From: JANNMJ01 sp031397815
GTDB lineage: Bacteria > Bacteroidota > Bacteroidia > Cytophagales > Hymenobacteraceae
Assembly: GCA_031397815.1 (NCBI GenBank)
Contig: JANNMJ010000004.1
Coordinates: forward strand, 1-64,000
DNA length: 64,000 bases
Direction: 5' to 3'
Part shown: one piece after another, positions 1 through 9,692 of the stretch
How positions within the stretch are numbered: position 1 is the stretch's first letter
Layout: the number at the start of each line of letters is the position of its first letter
Notes under the pieces: generated by a model
The model's database searches: none
What the model was told of the DNA's origin: nothing
What the model saw: the letters and a program-made list of their open reading frames with translations, nothing else
Made by a program: the position numbers and the translations under genes

Positions 1-58
1 CGCCCCCCCACCCGCCCCGCGGTGCGCCGCTACTACATTATGGAGAGGCGCGGCTACA

Positions 59-2413
59 TTAGAACGGATACCCAATCGCCAGATTCAGGCGGCCGTTCTT
101 ATCCACGCCCTGCGGCGTGCCGTAGCCCGCGCGCAGCGGGAAGGCGTAATCGAAGCGGATGACGAAGAACTGAACGTCGATGCGGATACCGGCACCGGCA
201 CCCATTGCGAGCTGATTGAGGAAGGTGCTGGGGCGGAACTCGCCGCCGACACGGGTGGTGTCTTCGTTGTAGAGCCAGATGTTACCGGCGTCGAAGAAGA
301 CGGCGCCTTTTACGTAGGGGAACAGATCTTGCCGGTATTCGAGGTTGCCTTCGAGGCGCATATCCCCTACTTGGTCGTAGAAATTGGTTTGGCTTGCTTC
401 GGGGGCGCGGTAGGCGCCGGGACCGATCCCCCGCGCCGCAAACGCCCGCACCGAGTTGGGGCCGCCCACGCCGTATTGCCGCAAATACGGCAGCACCGAC
501 GAGTTACCGTACGGCGCCCCGAGGCCCACCAACAGGCGCGCTACCAAGCGGTTACCGCGTGTGGGGTCGGCGGAGAGGCGGTAGTATTCGCGCAGCTCCA
601 AATCGAGCTTGGCGTACTGACTGAACTCCTGCCCGGCCACGGTGAGTTTGCCGTTCTCGTTGCGCTGGGCGGCGGTGCTGCTAACGGCCGCCGCCAAGTT
701 GCCGCTCACTTCCACCCCACCGCTGAAGAAAATCTGCTGGCGGCGCTGCTCCAGCACCTGCTGATTATACGTGTAACGGTAACTCGACCCGAGGATGAAT
801 TGCTGCCGGAACGAGTTCCGCAGAAACGGCCGGGCGTTGAGGAGCGAATCGAACTCAGGGGACGTGTTGCTCACGCGGTTGTACTGCACATCGACGGGCC
901 GCAGCTCCTGCTCGTTCGTGATTTTGGTCTTCCACGAATAGCCATAATTCAGGTTGAAAACGTCGACGCGGAAGGCTTCACGGCGCTCGACGAACTTGTA
1001 ACCGGCGCCGAAGCTGGTGCGCGGCTGAAAGTCGGAGCTGGGGAGACGGATATCGAACGGCGGCGTGATGAGGCGCGGGACGAGGAGCTTGGTATCGAGG
1101 CCGATTTCGTAGGACGTGAGGCCGATGGCGTTCGTGTTCGCGCGGGTCTGATTCTCGAACGTGCCGGTGAGGTTGACGAGGAGCTGCTCGGCGCCACGCA
1201 GGGCGGAGCGGTTGCGGAATTCGGCCCGAAAACCGGGACCAGTGAAGCCGTTCGACTTACTCAGAAGCTGAATCTCGGCCCGCAGACTCTTCTTCTTGAG
1301 CTGCGTCATGAGGACATCAGCGTCGAGCATCGGGCGCGGGGCGCCGGGCAGCGGCGACGGTAGCGAATCGGCGGTAGTGACGGAGTTGAAACGAATCTCG
1401 ACGAATTTGAACGTACCGAGGCTCATCAAGCGGCTCAACGTCTGGTCGCGACGGCGACGGCGGTAGAGGCTATCCGATTCGGGATACAGGAAGACGGCGT
1501 TGGTGACGGCGCGCGCCTTGAATACTTTTTCGTCGGGAAAATAGCGGTATTTCTGGAAAATGACCGGCTCGCGGGTGGTGGTGTCGGTGAGGACGTAATT
1601 GGTGTTCAGATTGACCTGCCGCAGCGTGTACGGCACGCGGGAGCGCAGCGGCGTGCTGCCCTTGATGGTCACGAAGACATCGACCTGCTGATTCAGCGTG
1701 CTGTCGATATCAAATAAAAGCGCTTCCGGGGCGAAATAATAATATCCTTGATTCTTGAGCGTGGCGTCGATCCGCACGCGCTCGGCGGTGAGCGTGGCAA
1801 GATTATAATCATCCCCGACTTTCAGCAGCGACGTGCCCTGCGTGGCGCGCACGGCCGCATTCAACAGGCTATCACCGGCGGGCCACGTAATGGCGTGAAT
1901 GGTGTACGCCTGCCCGACTTCCGCCGTGTAGTCAACCTGCGCGGTCCGGCCTTTTTCCTTGACTTCGTGCGTGACTTTCGCCTTGAAAAAGCCGTTATTC
2001 TGCAAGCGATTCGTGAGCAGAGCTTCCGTAGGCGCAATTTTCACCTGCGAAACCAGCACCAGCGCCTCGCCGAACTTATCGGCCAGCGTCTTCCCCAGAC
2101 CCTTCTTCTTGCCTTCGCCGAGGTGCCAGAAATACAGCTTCGGCCGCAGCCCGAGAAACGACTGATTCGGTTTCGGCCGAATCACCGATTCCAGCTCCGT
2201 TTGCAGCGCCGCTTCGTTGCGCGGCTTCTCGCGGGCGTTGATTTTGACGTTGGAGCCGACGTACAGCTTCTCCCCTTCCGGAATATATTTCAGGCCCGAG
2301 CAAGCGGAAATCAGCGGCAGGAAAAACAGGGTTTTCGCTAGAAAATGCAGCGCGGATAGGCGGCTTTTCGTCGTGGTCGTGGTCGCGTTCGTGGTCGTGG
2401 TGGTCGTCCTCAT
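59..2413 (-). CDS. tamL: TamL-type outer-membrane lipoprotein, BamA/TamA family
   Basis: Outer-membrane beta-barrel assembly factor of the Omp85 superfamily, expected to work with the TamB-like protein encoded just upstream. The 784-residue protein has a poly-Thr N-terminus, a hydrophobic stretch ending in a lipobox (ISAC, about residues 35-38), POTRA-like segments in the first half, and a C-terminal barrel with the Omp85-type signature VRAFAARGIGPGAYRAPE at about 645-662. Bacteroidota are known to use a lipoprotein TamA homologue called TamL, and the lipobox fits that. Its start overlaps the tamB stop by four bases, so the two are translationally coupled. The threonine run before the signal peptide is odd; translation could start later, but no other upstream ATG is available. 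Confidence 0.88.
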   Translation of the reverse strand: MRTTTTTTNATTTTTKSRLSALHFLAKTLFFLPLISACSGLKYIPEGEKLYVGSNVKINAREKPRNEAALQTELESVIRPKPNQSFLGLRPKLYFWHLGEGKKKGLGKTLADKFGEALVLVSQVKIAPTEALLTNRLQNNGFFKAKVTHEVKEKGRTAQVDYTAEVGQAYTIHAITWPAGDSLLNAAVRATQGTSLLKVGDDYNLATLTAERVRIDATLKNQGYYYFAPEALLFDIDSTLNQQVDVFVTIKGSTPLRSRVPYTLRQVNLNTNYVLTDTTTREPVIFQKYRYFPDEKVFKARAVTNAVFLYPESDSLYRRRRRDQTLSRLMSLGTFKFVEIRFNSVTTADSLPSPLPGAPRPMLDADVLMTQLKKKSLRAEIQLLSKSNGFTGPGFRAEFRNRSALRGAEQLLVNLTGTFENQTRANTNAIGLTSYEIGLDTKLLVPRLITPPFDIRLPSSDFQPRTSFGAGYKFVERREAFRVDVFNLNYGYSWKTKITNEQELRPVDVQYNRVSNTSPEFDSLLNARPFLRNSFRQQFILGSSYRYTYNQQVLEQRRQQIFFSGGVEVSGNLAAAVSSTAAQRNENGKLTVAGQEFSQYAKLDLELREYYRLSADPTRGNRLVARLLVGLGAPYGNSSVLPYLRQYGVGGPNSVRAFAARGIGPGAYRAPEASQTNFYDQVGDMRLEGNLEYRQDLFPYVKGAVFFDAGNIWLYNEDTTRVGGEFRPSTFLNQLAMGAGAGIRIDVQFFVIRFDYAFPLRAGYGTPQGVDKNGRLNLAIGYPF

Positions 2414-5400
2414 AGCTTCCCGTCCTCCTCTCCTTCGGCTTGTTGGCCCGGCCCGAGCGCGGGGTTGGCGCCGGGCGTATCAGCCGCTTTTTTATCGTCT
2501 TTTTCCTGCTGCCGATTGTCTTTGCGTTGCTGCTTCACTTCGGGGGCGATTTTGCTGAACAGCTCTTTCAAATCGCGGTAATCGCGCTGGTAGACGAGGG
2601 CGGCGCCGGTCCGTACGATGGCGCCGTCGATGTCCTCGAAGCCGTTTTGGCGGTAGGCGCGGACCCGGAGACGACCGTCGCGCAGGACGGTGTATTCGAG
2701 GCTGACGTCGCCCGCGAAGTTGGAAGCGGCGTTGGCACCCTGCGTGGCCTGCGTGCCGCTATTGCCGCTGAGCGGCACGTCGGTCCCGACGCGCACCGAG
2801 AGGCGGTTGTTGAGCAATTGCCGCCGCACGGCCACGTTCAGGTCGGTGCGCGATTTGGCTTCGCCGGACGAATAATCGGCCTGATTCGTCACGCCCAAAT
2901 CCACGCCGAGGCCCGCCAGATACTTGCCGGTGAGGTTCTGAAGCTGATCGGTGAGCACCTGACTGGCCGAGCCGCGTAGCTGCGACGTCACAAAACTCTC
3001 GCTCGCGCTGCTCTGGAAAGGGTTCTGCTGAATGAAGCGGCCGAGAATCAGGAGCGAAAACACCTGCTTGCTCAGTTCCGACGTCTGGTTCGGCTGCCGA
3101 AGCTGCGCGAGCTTCGCTTCCACCTGCCCGCCGAGGGCGCCGCGCTGGTCTTCGGGGAGGGTAATATCGAAGCCGATGACGGGCTTGCTGAGCTGCTCCG
3201 TGACTTTGAGCGCCACCCGGAACGGCAGGCGGTTGCGGGCCACGGTGTTGTACGTGGCATCGTCGATGCCCTGCCCGGCGAGGAGATCGGCCGGGGCGGC
3301 TTCCACGCGGTAGATGGCGGTGAGATTAATGTCGGCGTTGTACGGGTCGCCGCTCCAGAGCAGCGTGGACCCGCGCTGAATGCGGAATTCACGCGTGGCG
3401 AGGTCGTAGAGCGACATTCGGTACATCCCGCGCGCCACTGTTACCAAGCCGCTCAGAGTGATGGCGCCGCCGGGGTCGATGGCGGCGTTGAGCGTGCCGT
3501 TGGCGCGGACGCGCAGGTTATCGCCGGAAGCGGGGTCGATGATGACGGTGAACGGCGTTTTATCGGTGACCGTAATCACGGCCTTGATGTTGTAGCCCAC
3601 GACTTCCGTTTGCACGGTATCGAGCGCAAGCTGCCGGGCGAGCATCGTATCGAGCGGCGCGCTCTTATCGACGAACCGCACGATGCCTTCGCGCGCCACC
3701 ACGCCGGGGTCGTCGACGGGAGTTTCGACGGTCAGGTTCGAGCCGTCGGCGACGGTTACGCGGGTGTCGATGTCGATGAGCGTGAGCGGGCCGGTGAGGC
3801 GCGTTTCCGAATCGAGAATCAGGCGCCCGTAGAACAGCGGATTCTCCTTGCGCGTGTTGCGAATGGCGAGGAACCGGTTGGTAGTGGCGGTTAGGTCGAA
3901 AGTGTAATCGAGGTAGTTCGTGGTCAGCAGATAGCCATTTGCAACGGCCTTATTTCCCGCCGAATCGAGGACGGTAAAATCATCAAAAGCAATCCCTTTC
4001 TCGTCGAATTTCAGCGTCTGGTCGGGTAGCCGGAACGGCGAGCCGAGCTGCGGCACGATGAAACCGGCGTCGGCGGTGGTGGTCAGGCTGCCACGCACTT
4101 TCGGGGCATCGGCGGCGCCTTCCACCGTCAGGCGCCCGGTGAGCGCGCCGCTGGTGCCCGCCACTTGTCCCGCCGAAAACGGCTCAATCAGCTTCAGATT
4201 CAGGCGCCGCGCATCGACCGCGAAATGGAGCGGCGCGGGGCCGGTGGTGAGGTAATACCCAGTGATTTGCACGTCGTTGGCGGGCTGGCCGGGCGCCGGA
4301 GCGCCGCCGGTCAGTCGCACGTCTACGTCGTAGCGCCCGGCGGTGGTGTTGGTGGCCTGCACCGCCACATCGCCGATGGGGGCCTGCTGAAACACGAGGC
4401 CCGCGACGGTCGCATTCGCCACAAAACCGAGCGGCTGCGTGGTGCCGAGGTTCCGCACTTCGGCGGTGCCGTTGAGCGTGCCCGCGATGAGCGAATCCTG
4501 CTGCTGCACGATGCGCGCCAAGTCGGCGAGCTGGAAATCGGTGAACGCGATGCGCAGCGGCGAGGTGGTGATGGTGGGGTCGGCGCTTTGCACGGCCAGC
4601 GAGCTGGGGCCGTTGCTGAGGCGCAGGCCGTCGGCCACCACGGCGCCGCTCGGGTAGTAGCGCACGACGTTGTTCGCGCCCGCCGTCCAGCGCTCGTAAT
4701 TGAGAATCTGGTCGGGCGCAGCCACGAACTCATACGCCATTCCGTTGCGGCCGCGCTCGCGCACGGGCACTTCGCGCAGCGTTCCGGCGAGGGCCAGCCG
4801 CTCGCGGTTCGCCGAGTCGCCGAGGATGGCGATGCGGGTCGTGAGGAGGTTATTCGCTACGTTCCCCACTACGCTCGGGCGGCGCAAACGGAGCGTAGTG
4901 TCCTGCGCGGCCTGCGCGAGGTGCAGGTCATACGTGAGGCGCTGCGGGTCAGAATCGACCTTCAGATTCACTGAATCGAGGCGGTAATTGAGGTAGCGGA
5001 TTACCGGAATCGAGGTGTTGGCGGTAAGGCGCGCTTGCGCCCGGCTGTACTCGCCGTTGAGGGCGAAGGCGGAGATTTCCTTCAAATCCGGCAGTAGCTT
5101 TTGCGCCAGCCTCGGGTCTTTCAGGCGGACCGCGTACGTGAAGCGCTGGTTGCCGGTGGTGGGCAGCGGCGCCACGCCTTCGAGGGTGAAATAGCGGTTG
5201 ATATGCCCTTGCAGCTCGGTCGCTAAATCCCCCAAATGCACATTTCCGTCGAGGTTGGCGGCGAGGATATTGGAGTTGAAATCGAGCGCCGTGCTGGTGG
5301 CGGTCTGCACAAGCCGCCCGCTGAGCGAGTCGAGAGCGAACGGCTTGTTGTCGCGCACAATCACGACTTGCTGCCCGCTGAACGTGCCGTTGAGCGAGTT

Positions 5401-7650
5401 GGCGTCGGCGCCGGTCAGGTCGGCAGTGAGCTTGCCTTGCAAGCGTAAATCGCCAGCGTAGAGCTTGAGAGCTTGCAGGTTAGCGCCTTGCAAATCGACG
5501 TTGAACGCGTAGGCGGGCACCTTCGGATCGCGCAGATTGACGGTGCCGGTGAGGCCGAAGCGCAGGTTCGGGTCTTGCTTGCTGTCGGCTTTGATGAGGT
5601 AGCGGTTGCGGTCTAAATCGACCGTCGCAGCCATGCCCCGGTAGGCGTAACCGCCGTACTCGGCGCGTTGCACGGTGGCCTGCACGCGCCCGACGAGCGT
5701 GGCGGGGTCTTGCAGATTGCCGGTGGCGTTGATGCGCCCGGTGGCCGTAATCCGCCCGATTTGCGGATTTTTCAGCAGCTTCCCGGCATCGAAGCCGCGC
5801 ACCGCGAACGTGCCCACGAGCGGCTGCCGCCCGTTGGCCTGCGCGGCGCCGAGGTCGCCGGTGAAAGCCACATCGCCGTAGGTGGTCCGGACGGCCAAAT
5901 CGGTGGTGAACTGGAGCGTGGTGGGGCGGCCCCGGAAGCGCCCGCTCACCGCGATGCTCGGCGGCAGGCTGATGCTTGGCGGGATGGTGCCGCGCGGCAC
6001 GAAGGCTTCGATATCGGCGCGGGTGGTGCGGAAGCTGACGAAATCGATGTCGGTGTAAAGCCGCCCATCGACTTCGGGCAGGCCCGTGATCCGGCCGCGC
6101 CGGATTTGCAGATCGGTGCCGCGCAGGCCGCGCACGGCCACGTTTTGCAGTGTCAGGTCGCCGACGCGCCCCCCGACTTGCCCGCTGAACCGCACGCCGT
6201 AGCCGGGGTTTTGGTTGAACGGCGGCGTGGTGGCGAGGTCGGGCGCGAGGTAAAGGATATCACGGAAGCCGATGCGGGCGTTCCGAAAATCGCCTTCCAC
6301 TTTCAGATTCGCCAGCTGCTTAACGTCCGCTAGCGCATTGAGGCTCGCGTAACCGATGGCGATGGTGCGCGCCAGATGCGTGTGCGGGGTGACGAGGTCG
6401 AGGGAATCGAGGCGAATCTGTACCGAATCGTACACGACCCGCGCGCGCCACGAATCGACCCGAAACCCGCTTTTCTCCACCCCCGCAAGCTGCGTGAGGT
6501 CGAGGGTGGTGCGGTTCTCCGTAAACGAGAAGTTGCGGGTGTTGAGCGTGAGGTCGGTGAAATGAAGGTGATTGTAATCGAGGGCGGGCAGCCGGGTGCG
6601 CTGCGGCGGCTGGTTGAAGTTGTCGAACAGCACTTCCACGCCGCTGATATCCGACTCTTCGAGCGTCACGCGCCACTTCAACGGCTGCGCGGGCTGCGCT
6701 TTCTGCGCGGCTTCGTCGAGGGTGCGGATGGCTTCGGCGGGGTTGATGACGCGCTGTTCCACCGGCACATTCTCGTTCTGCGCGTACGCGATGCGGGTGT
6801 TTTTGAGCGTGAGCTTGGTAAGGTCGATGCGCTCGCGGGCGAGGTTGATGTTACGCGCCGTCAGCTCGCCTTCCCCTATCGTGGTGCTGATGAATTGGGC
6901 GGCGGGCTGATTCCGGTAGCTGAATGAAACTGAGTCGAGCGCGAGGCGGTCGAGACCGAGCTGCACGGTCAGCGGCTCAGTGGGCGCGGGGTTATCGACT
7001 TCGGGCGCCGTCTTGGTTTGAGTAATAGAGATGCCGGTGCGCCGCAGCGTGGCGTCACCGACGCGGTAAATCGAGCGGTCAACATCGACCTCATCCATCG
7101 TCACCACCGCTTCCCCAATGCGGGCGCGCACATCAGACCCAGTGATTTCGTCGAGTTGCGTGAAGTAGATATTCGTCAGCCGCGCCCGCCCGATATTGTA
7201 TTTCAACCCCGACGCCGTGGTATCGACCGGCGCCGTAGGGTCGGTGAAGGCGTCGATGATGAAGTCGTAATTATTGACGCTATCCGGCTCAGTGCGGGTG
7301 AGGCGCACGCGGCCGTCGTTCAGCTCAATCGCGCCGACGTTAATCTGGCTTTTGGTGAGCGCCCACAGGTCGATGTTCACCCCCAGATGCCCGACCGAGA
7401 GCAGTGTATCGCGCTTCTGGTCGACGAGGTAAACATCATCAAGGTTGATGGCGTGACGGAAATCGGTCCGGAATTTCCCGATTTTAACGGTGGTCCCGAG
7501 CTTACTCTGGAGCCACGATTCGGCCTTACGGGCCACAAAATCCTGAGTAGCGCCGAACTGCAACGCCACCACCACCCCGACTACCACGAGGACAATCAGC
7601 AGCAACAGCCCCAGCAGGACCTTCAGCGTACGACGAACGAAAGTGGGCAA
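2410..7650 (-). CDS. tamB: TamB-like translocation and assembly module protein
   Basis: Very large (1746 residues) periplasm-spanning protein with one N-terminal transmembrane anchor (about residues 8-30, LLGLLLLIVLVVVGVVVALQ). The body is long, repetitive and beta-strand rich, and the C-terminal 400 residues match the TamB (DUF490) pattern, ending in LEYTVLRDGRLRVRAYRQ. TamB proteins form a hydrophobic groove linking inner and outer membranes, implicated in phospholipid transport and outer-membrane assembly. The C-terminus is charged (KQQRKDNRQQEKDDKKA). First gene of a two-gene operon with tamL. The length is usual for Bacteroidota TamB. Confidence 0.9.
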   Translation of the reverse strand: MPTFVRRTLKVLLGLLLLIVLVVVGVVVALQFGATQDFVARKAESWLQSKLGTTVKIGKFRTDFRHAINLDDVYLVDQKRDTLLSVGHLGVNIDLWALTKSQINVGAIELNDGRVRLTRTEPDSVNNYDFIIDAFTDPTAPVDTTASGLKYNIGRARLTNIYFTQLDEITGSDVRARIGEAVVTMDEVDVDRSIYRVGDATLRRTGISITQTKTAPEVDNPAPTEPLTVQLGLDRLALDSVSFSYRNQPAAQFISTTIGEGELTARNINLARERIDLTKLTLKNTRIAYAQNENVPVEQRVINPAEAIRTLDEAAQKAQPAQPLKWRVTLEESDISGVEVLFDNFNQPPQRTRLPALDYNHLHFTDLTLNTRNFSFTENRTTLDLTQLAGVEKSGFRVDSWRARVVYDSVQIRLDSLDLVTPHTHLARTIAIGYASLNALADVKQLANLKVEGDFRNARIGFRDILYLAPDLATTPPFNQNPGYGVRFSGQVGGRVGDLTLQNVAVRGLRGTDLQIRRGRITGLPEVDGRLYTDIDFVSFRTTRADIEAFVPRGTIPPSISLPPSIAVSGRFRGRPTTLQFTTDLAVRTTYGDVAFTGDLGAAQANGRQPLVGTFAVRGFDAGKLLKNPQIGRITATGRINATGNLQDPATLVGRVQATVQRAEYGGYAYRGMAATVDLDRNRYLIKADSKQDPNLRFGLTGTVNLRDPKVPAYAFNVDLQGANLQALKLYAGDLRLQGKLTADLTGADANSLNGTFSGQQVVIVRDNKPFALDSLSGRLVQTATSTALDFNSNILAANLDGNVHLGDLATELQGHINRYFTLEGVAPLPTTGNQRFTYAVRLKDPRLAQKLLPDLKEISAFALNGEYSRAQARLTANTSIPVIRYLNYRLDSVNLKVDSDPQRLTYDLHLAQAAQDTTLRLRRPSVVGNVANNLLTTRIAILGDSANRERLALAGTLREVPVRERGRNGMAYEFVAAPDQILNYERWTAGANNVVRYYPSGAVVADGLRLSNGPSSLAVQSADPTITTSPLRIAFTDFQLADLARIVQQQDSLIAGTLNGTAEVRNLGTTQPLGFVANATVAGLVFQQAPIGDVAVQATNTTAGRYDVDVRLTGGAPAPGQPANDVQITGYYLTTGPAPLHFAVDARRLNLKLIEPFSAGQVAGTSGALTGRLTVEGAADAPKVRGSLTTTADAGFIVPQLGSPFRLPDQTLKFDEKGIAFDDFTVLDSAGNKAVANGYLLTTNYLDYTFDLTATTNRFLAIRNTRKENPLFYGRLILDSETRLTGPLTLIDIDTRVTVADGSNLTVETPVDDPGVVAREGIVRFVDKSAPLDTMLARQLALDTVQTEVVGYNIKAVITVTDKTPFTVIIDPASGDNLRVRANGTLNAAIDPGGAITLSGLVTVARGMYRMSLYDLATREFRIQRGSTLLWSGDPYNADINLTAIYRVEAAPADLLAGQGIDDATYNTVARNRLPFRVALKVTEQLSKPVIGFDITLPEDQRGALGGQVEAKLAQLRQPNQTSELSKQVFSLLILGRFIQQNPFQSSASESFVTSQLRGSASQVLTDQLQNLTGKYLAGLGVDLGVTNQADYSSGEAKSRTDLNVAVRRQLLNNRLSVRVGTDVPLSGNSGTQATQGANAASNFAGDVSLEYTVLRDGRLRVRAYRQNGFEDIDGAIVRTGAALVYQRDYRDLKELFSKIAPEVKQQRKDNRQQEKDDKKAADTPGANPALGPGQQAEGEEDGKL

Positions 7651-7800
7651 AACGACTCCTTAACAACCCTGAAACCGTCCCCGCCACCCGACGGACCCGT
7701 TCCGGCGTCCCAACGAAACATAGGGGCGCACGGTTGTGCGGATTGGGGGTTTTGGTGGGTTTTTCAACTCGGCACCCGCTACGTAAACCCGGCACCCGAC

Positions 7801-7950
7801 GCGTACCCAGGGTAGCCCGACGCTTCGCTTTGGGCAACCCTGGGCTTCTGTTATGAAACCCCTTCGGGGTATTACAAGTGTTTTATTGCGATGCACGTGA
7901 CGCGGGGCTCCGGCCCCGTGTCGCCTATTCGCGGGTCTCTTGACCCGCCA
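7801..7950. repeat. Dispersed intergenic element, copy A
   Basis: About 150 bases whose parts recur in inverted orientation at 16151-16280. Shared blocks are the GGGTAGCC...CCTGGG palindrome, ACCCCTTCGGGGT, CGGGGCTCCGGCCCCG and CGCGGGTCTCTTGACCCGCC. Each block is itself a short palindrome, giving a chain of small hairpins like REP/BIME elements. Confidence 0.75.
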
Positions 7951-8068
7951 TCCTACGTACCCGGCACCGTCCCGGCGCCGGAGCTGCTGATCCCAATCAG
8001 CCCCCAACCACCGGCACCGCGACGGTGCCCTATACGTAAGATGGACACCCCGAATCAACTAAAAAAAC

Positions 8069-8116
8069 AAGCCCTGACGGGTAGACCCAATCAATTGGGT
8101 CTACCCGTCAGGGCTT
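8069..8116. terminator. Perfect 23-bp inverted repeat, bidirectional terminator-like
   Basis: Arms of 23 bases match perfectly around a two-base centre; the arm core is GCCCTGACGGGTAGACCCA. An A-run precedes it, which would be a U-run on the minus strand. It follows the small minus-strand gene at 8160-8297, for which it could act as terminator. The near-absent loop also fits a mobile palindrome. Confidence 0.6.
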
Positions 8117-8159
8117 ACAGAGAAGCGAAGTCGAGCCTCGCTGCTGATTGCTGAATGGA

Positions 8160-8297
8160 TTACTGAATCAAGCCGATATGCCAAGCGTAGCCGAGCATAG
8201 CAACCGCTCCACCGCCCATGAGCCAGGAGATGGCGCGGCGGTCGGTGTCGTCGAGGGTCAGGAGGAGATTAATCTCACGGTTGAGGATCTTTTTCAT
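8160..8297 (-). CDS. Small membrane-associated protein, 45 residues
   Basis: Translation gives 45 residues starting MKKILNREINLLLTLDDTD and ending AVAMLGYAWHIGLIQ. The first half is amphipathic and charged; residues 24-44 form one short hydrophobic segment, so an inner-membrane peptide is likely. It starts with ATG, ends TAA, and is followed by a strong hairpin. No function can be assigned; the support is the clean open frame, the membrane segment and the terminator placement. Confidence 0.5.
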   Translation of the reverse strand: MKKILNREINLLLTLDDTDRRAISWLMGGGAVAMLGYAWHIGLIQ

Positions 8298-8480
8298 AGC
8301 AGATTGAAGGGTTGAGTTGGGCGCGGGGCCTGTATCTGATACGGGCTTAGGGGGAGAATGGATGCGCGAAAAACCGCCTTTATTACATCTGAATCCACTA
8401 AAACGGGAAGTCGGCGCCGCTTGCCTGCGCTGCGCTCACCAATGGCCGCGACAAGCAGGTACCCGACCGACGGGCGCGGG

Positions 8481-8501
8481 TGTCGCATCAAGATGCGCTA
8501 T
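8481..8501. repeat. 21-base intergenic repeat, copy 1
   Basis: Contains the small palindrome CGCATCAAGATGCG. A second copy with one substitution is at 15793-15813. Both lie in gaps near gene starts, and this one directly abuts the response-regulator promoter. Confidence 0.6.
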
Positions 8502-8530
8502 TTGGGCAGCAGGGGTAGCCGGTAACTTTG
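8501..8530 (+). promoter_or_regulatory. Bacteroidota-type promoter of the response regulator
   Basis: TTTG at 8501-8504 and a perfect TAACTTTG (TAnnTTTG) at 8523-8530 match the Bacteroidota -33/-7 consensus with 18 bases between. Only four bases separate the -7 box from the ATG at 8535, so the transcript should be leaderless or nearly so. Confidence 0.75.
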
Positions 8531-8534
8531 CCTA

Positions 8535-9170
8535 ATGAAAACGCTCTTAGCGCTAATCGAGGACAACCCCGCCATTCGTCAGACTTACGCCACGTATCTG
8601 GGGGTACAGCCCGAGTTCGACCTCATCCTCGTGGCTGGTTCCGTGGAAGAATTTCTCGACTTACTGCCGCAGGCGTCGCGCCCGCCGCGCCTCATCCTCA
8701 GCGATATCGGCTTGCCGGGGCTGTCGGGCATTGAGGGGGTTTCGCGCATCCGTCAGTTGGTGCCAGCCGCTGAAGTGGTACTCATCACCGTTTTCAGCGA
8801 CGCGGAGCGCGTTTTTCAGGCGCTCTGCGCTGGGGCGGTGGGCTACTTACTCAAGAGCACATCGTTGAGCGAGGTGAAGGCGGGGCTGCTCGAAGTGTTG
8901 GACGGCGGCTCGCCGATGTCACCCGCGATTGCGCGGCACGTTGTGCGGCACTTCCGCCCCGCCCCGGCCAGCACGTCTGAAGTGCTTACCCCGCGTGAGT
9001 TACAGCTCGTGCAAGCCATCGAGGAAGGCCTGAGCTACAAGCTGGTAGCCGAGCGACTGGGCATTTCACTCAACACCGTCCGTACCTTCATTCGGCGGAT
9101 TTACACTAAGTTAGAGGTCAATTCGAAGGCCGGAATGATGGCCCGCCGCCGCCAGATGATGAGCCTCTGA
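8535..9170 (+). CDS. NarL/FixJ-type response regulator
   Basis: Two-domain cytoplasmic transcription regulator of 211 residues. The receiver domain (1-120) has the acidic pair E9/D10, phospho-acceptor D57 in LILSDIGLPG, and K107 in YLLKS. The C-terminal LuxR-type HTH (about 145-205) reads LTPRELQLVQAIEEGLSYKL then ERLGISLNTVRTFIRRIYTK, the usual family signature. No histidine kinase is encoded nearby, so it is an orphan regulator in this window. Its promoter leaves only four bases before the ATG. Targets are unknown. Confidence 0.93.
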   Translation: MKTLLALIEDNPAIRQTYATYLGVQPEFDLILVAGSVEEFLDLLPQASRPPRLILSDIGLPGLSGIEGVSRIRQLVPAAEVVLITVFSDAERVFQALCAGAVGYLLKSTSLSEVKAGLLEVLDGGSPMSPAIARHVVRHFRPAPASTSEVLTPRELQLVQAIEEGLSYKLVAERLGISLNTVRTFIRRIYTKLEVNSKAGMMARRRQMMSL

Positions 9171-9196
9171 GCGGCTACCACCCCCCTATTCTCTCC

Positions 9197-9565
9197 ATGA
9201 ATCAGCAGGCGAGATCTATCCGGGCATTTGTTGGAGCGAAGAATTTCGAGCTATCCCGCCGCTTTTACAAGGATCTGGGGTTTCAGGAATTTCTCATCTC
9301 TCATAACATGTGTTATTTCGAGATAAAGGAGAACGTCGGCTTTTACTTACAGGATGCCTACGTGGCCGATTGGGTCGGTAACACGATGCTTTTTCTGGAA
9401 GTCGAGGATGTAGCGCAGTATTACGCTGACCTGCAACGCCTCGAACTTCCGCAGAAATACGACGGCGTCCGGCTGCTACCCGTCCGCCACGAGACGTGGG
9501 GCAAAGAATGCTTCCTGCACGACCCGTCAGGAGTGCTGTGGCATTTCGGGGAGTTTGCTAGGTAG
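9197..9565 (+). CDS. VOC-fold glyoxalase/bleomycin-resistance-like protein
   Basis: 122 residues with the vicinal-oxygen-chelate pattern: an opening strand RAFVGAKNFELSRRFYKDLG, a central MLFLEVEDVAQYYADL, and a closing CFLHDPSGVLWHFGE. In this family the closing segment often supplies a metal-ligand Glu. Such short proteins form dimers and range from glyoxalases to antibiotic-binding proteins, so the substrate cannot be named. It sits 26 bases after the response regulator and may be co-transcribed. Confidence 0.8.
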   Translation: MNQQARSIRAFVGAKNFELSRRFYKDLGFQEFLISHNMCYFEIKENVGFYLQDAYVADWVGNTMLFLEVEDVAQYYADLQRLELPQKYDGVRLLPVRHETWGKECFLHDPSGVLWHFGEFAR

Positions 9566-9577
9566 AGACCGAGCATC

Positions 9578-9650
9578 GTGGCCGGCTCTGTCCCAGAGAC
9601 GGTGTTGATTCGCCGCCCTATCGTACCGTCTCTGAGACAGAGCCGGCTAC
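9578..9650. terminator. 26-bp inverted repeat between convergent genes
   Basis: Arms of 26 bases (core GCCGGCTCTGTC...CAGAGACGGT) match with two mismatches around a 21-base loop. It separates the plus-strand VOC gene from the minus-strand efflux operon and could stop both. A diverged relative with the same order of motifs (GGCCAGCTCTGCCCCAG, then an ATTACCGCC segment) lies near 16055-16130, so it may also be a dispersed palindromic element. Confidence 0.55.
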
Positions 9651-9692
9651 ATCAGAGCTGGCCACGCGTAACTCATCCTCCTGCCGCCCCTC

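Larger units (their letters stand above)
7651..8159. other. Intergenic region with dispersed repeats
   Basis: No gene is supported here. It lies between the tam operon start and the small 45-residue gene. It carries one copy of a dispersed palindrome-rich element and a perfect long hairpin, both listed separately. The tam promoter should lie in the first 150 bases, but I see no clear TAnnTTTG box. Confidence 0.6.
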
